Assembly (NCBI GenBank): GCA_019358875.1 | Contig: JAHHIF010000075.1 | Coordinates: 1 to 33,862, forward strand | DNA from: Symplocastrum torsivum CPER-KK1 | GTDB taxonomy: Bacteria > Cyanobacteriota > Cyanobacteriia > Cyanobacteriales > Coleofasciculaceae | Reading direction: 5' to 3' | Length of the DNA stretch: 33,862 nucleotides | Program-made: the position numbers and the translations under genes | In this document: in pieces, positions 32,926 through 33,862 of the stretch | How the letters are laid out: the number at the start of each line of letters is the position of its first letter | Numbering within the stretch: position 1 is the first letter of the stretch | Notes under the pieces: model-generated | Database searches by the model: none | What the model saw: only the letters and a program-made list of their open reading frames with translations | What the model was told of the DNA's origin: nothing

Positions 32926-33075
32926 ACAAAAAGTGAGAGTGCCGCTGCTGCAAAAACGTACAAGACACTTCAGGATGAATGACAGATGCTGAGGCTACCC
33001 ATTTAAGGTTGGGAGGGCACGAGAGGTTGTCTGTTGCGATGTCATCAGCGAACCGGAGTAGCGCTCGCTTCCACC

Positions 33076-33711
33076 ATGCCCAGAAACGTCATTACCCAAC
33101 TGAAGTCTGTGTTAACCACTCAACGCCCTCAAGAGACTGCCAAGTTTTGGCGCGATCCAGCGTTGGATAACTTGGAAATGTTACGCGCCACTTATTTGAC
33201 TCAAACGTTTTCACGGCACACCCATGACGGCTACGCCATTGGTGCGGTCGAAGCAGGAGTCCTGGAATTTACCTACCAAGGTTCGGTTCACCGAGCACCT
33301 GCGGGCAGCATTGTTGTTATTCATCCTGGAGAAGTTCATACAGGACACACCGGAACCCAAAACGTTTGGACGTACCGGATGCTGTATCCAGAGGTTTCAC
33401 TGGTGCAGAAAGCGGCTACAGAACTGATTAAGCGATCGCCTACGTTGCCCTATTTTCCCAATCCAGTCATTCAGAATCCGCATTTAGCAGCACAACTGCG
33501 ACAACTCCACATCCTACTTGAAACATCCACCTCTGTGTTAGAGCGAGAATCCCGCTTTCTTTGGACGCTTGCTCAATTACTCGCGAGGTATGCAGAGTGT
33601 CGCTCCCACATTGCACCGTTAGAGAAAGAGCGTCAGATTGTCCAGCGAGTTCAAGACTATCTTATAGCCAACTACATGCATAGTAGACCTCTTGCAAAAA
33701 TCCATGAATGA
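33076..33711 (+). pseudogene. AraC-family regulator, truncated before its DNA-binding domain
   Basis: The 211 codons encode the cupin-like sensor half of an AraC-type transcription factor: FSRHTHDGYAIGAVEAGVLE, then APAGSIVVIHPGEVHTGHTG, then a helical linker. The C-terminal HTH domain just begins (KERQIVQRVQDYLIANY) and then changes abruptly into SRPLAKIHE and a stop, where family members continue with two helix-turn-helix units. The break coincides with the start of a repeat element at about 33685. The protein would sense a ligand but not bind DNA. The ATG at 33076 was chosen; no Shine-Dalgarno is visible. The rest of the gene, if present, lies beyond the window. Confidence 0.75.
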
Positions 33712-33862
33712 CCCCTCCCCAGCCCTCCCCTTAGTAAGGGGAGGGGGCAAGATTTGAAGTTTTTCCCCCCTTGATAAGCTATGCATTAGTCACATCTTTC
33801 TTAACAAGCTTGAAAGCCTTGTTAAACAAGGTTTTCAAGATTGAGAGGCGAGCAGCAGCCTT
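33685..33862. mobile_element. Insertion or MITE-like repeat element (partial, runs off the window)
   Basis: After TAGACCTCTTGCAAAAATCC, which looks like an element end, comes a near-perfect palindrome (33723-33745; arms CCCTCCCCTTA around G) of a type very common in cyanobacterial genomes, then a second 31-bp dyad (33809-33839; arms beginning CTTGAAAGCC, 14/15 pairs). No coding frame is visible. It interrupts the AraC-type gene. Confidence 0.55.

Larger units (their letters stand above)
31997..33075. other. Repeat-rich, gene-poor stretch
   Basis: No supported gene. It contains a pair of 80-bp imperfect direct repeats, a strong hairpin and palindrome copy 3. A frame around 32445-32545 (FLRLNRLLTFWEIALL) could be a gene remnant but is too short to name. 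Confidence 0.45.

Overview
The window is cyanobacterial. It carries an intact psbA (photosystem II D1), an Ssl1498-type light-harvesting-like gene, a HetZ-related gene and many copies of the cyanobacterial octamer GCGATCGC (HIP1). The mix suggests a chromosome with inserted mobile DNA, or a large plasmid, of a larger (probably filamentous) species; I cannot name the species.

Layout. 1-0.4 kb: frameshifted remnant of an MFS transporter. 0.6-1.8 kb: LtrA-family membrane protein. 2.0-3.2 kb (-): HetZ-related protein. 3.7-6.6 kb: a photosynthesis and envelope block with the Ssl1498-like gene (preceded by a good HLR1/RpaB site), a three-SLH-repeat protein, psbA (high-light type, Glu130) and a 40-residue membrane peptide. 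6.6-8.7 kb: gene-poor DNA with small or decayed genes and dispersed palindromes.

8.7-23.1 kb: an accessory region that looks like an integrated plasmid or phage-plasmid. It is bracketed by two ungapped 80-bp direct repeats (74/80 identical, the first 34 bp identical). Inside are a DNA-binding-like protein, a 659-aa tyrosine recombinase, an IS1634-family transposase with an altered catalytic residue, small plasmid-type genes, a divergent XRE repressor, a 24-codon leader ORF with a near-perfect Shine-Dalgarno, a winged-helix replication initiator, a DnaB helicase, a zinc-knuckle-like small protein, and one long protein joining a C5 cytosine methyltransferase, a ParB-like domain and a RusA-like resolvase. 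The initiator gene contains three 22-bp iterons plus a degenerate fourth, then AT-rich DNA with two 13-bp direct repeats: the same plan as the lambda origin inside gene O. Repressor, leader, initiator with origin, helicase and recombination enzyme form a coherent replication module.

23.2-25.1 kb: DUF262/HNH (GmrSD-like) protein, a probable defence nuclease. 25.7-30.0 kb: a two-gene cassette of an exosortase fused to an EpsI-like domain (XrtO-like) and its likely only substrate, a multi-pass VIT/VWA protein ending in a PEP-CTERM signal. 30.1-32.0 kb (-): MsbA-like ABC exporter of visibly higher GC. 32.0-33.0 kb: repeat-rich non-coding DNA. 33.1 kb to the end: AraC-type regulator gene cut before its DNA-binding domain by a repeat or insertion element that runs off the window.

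All assignments come from reading the sequence and remembered family motifs; no search was run.
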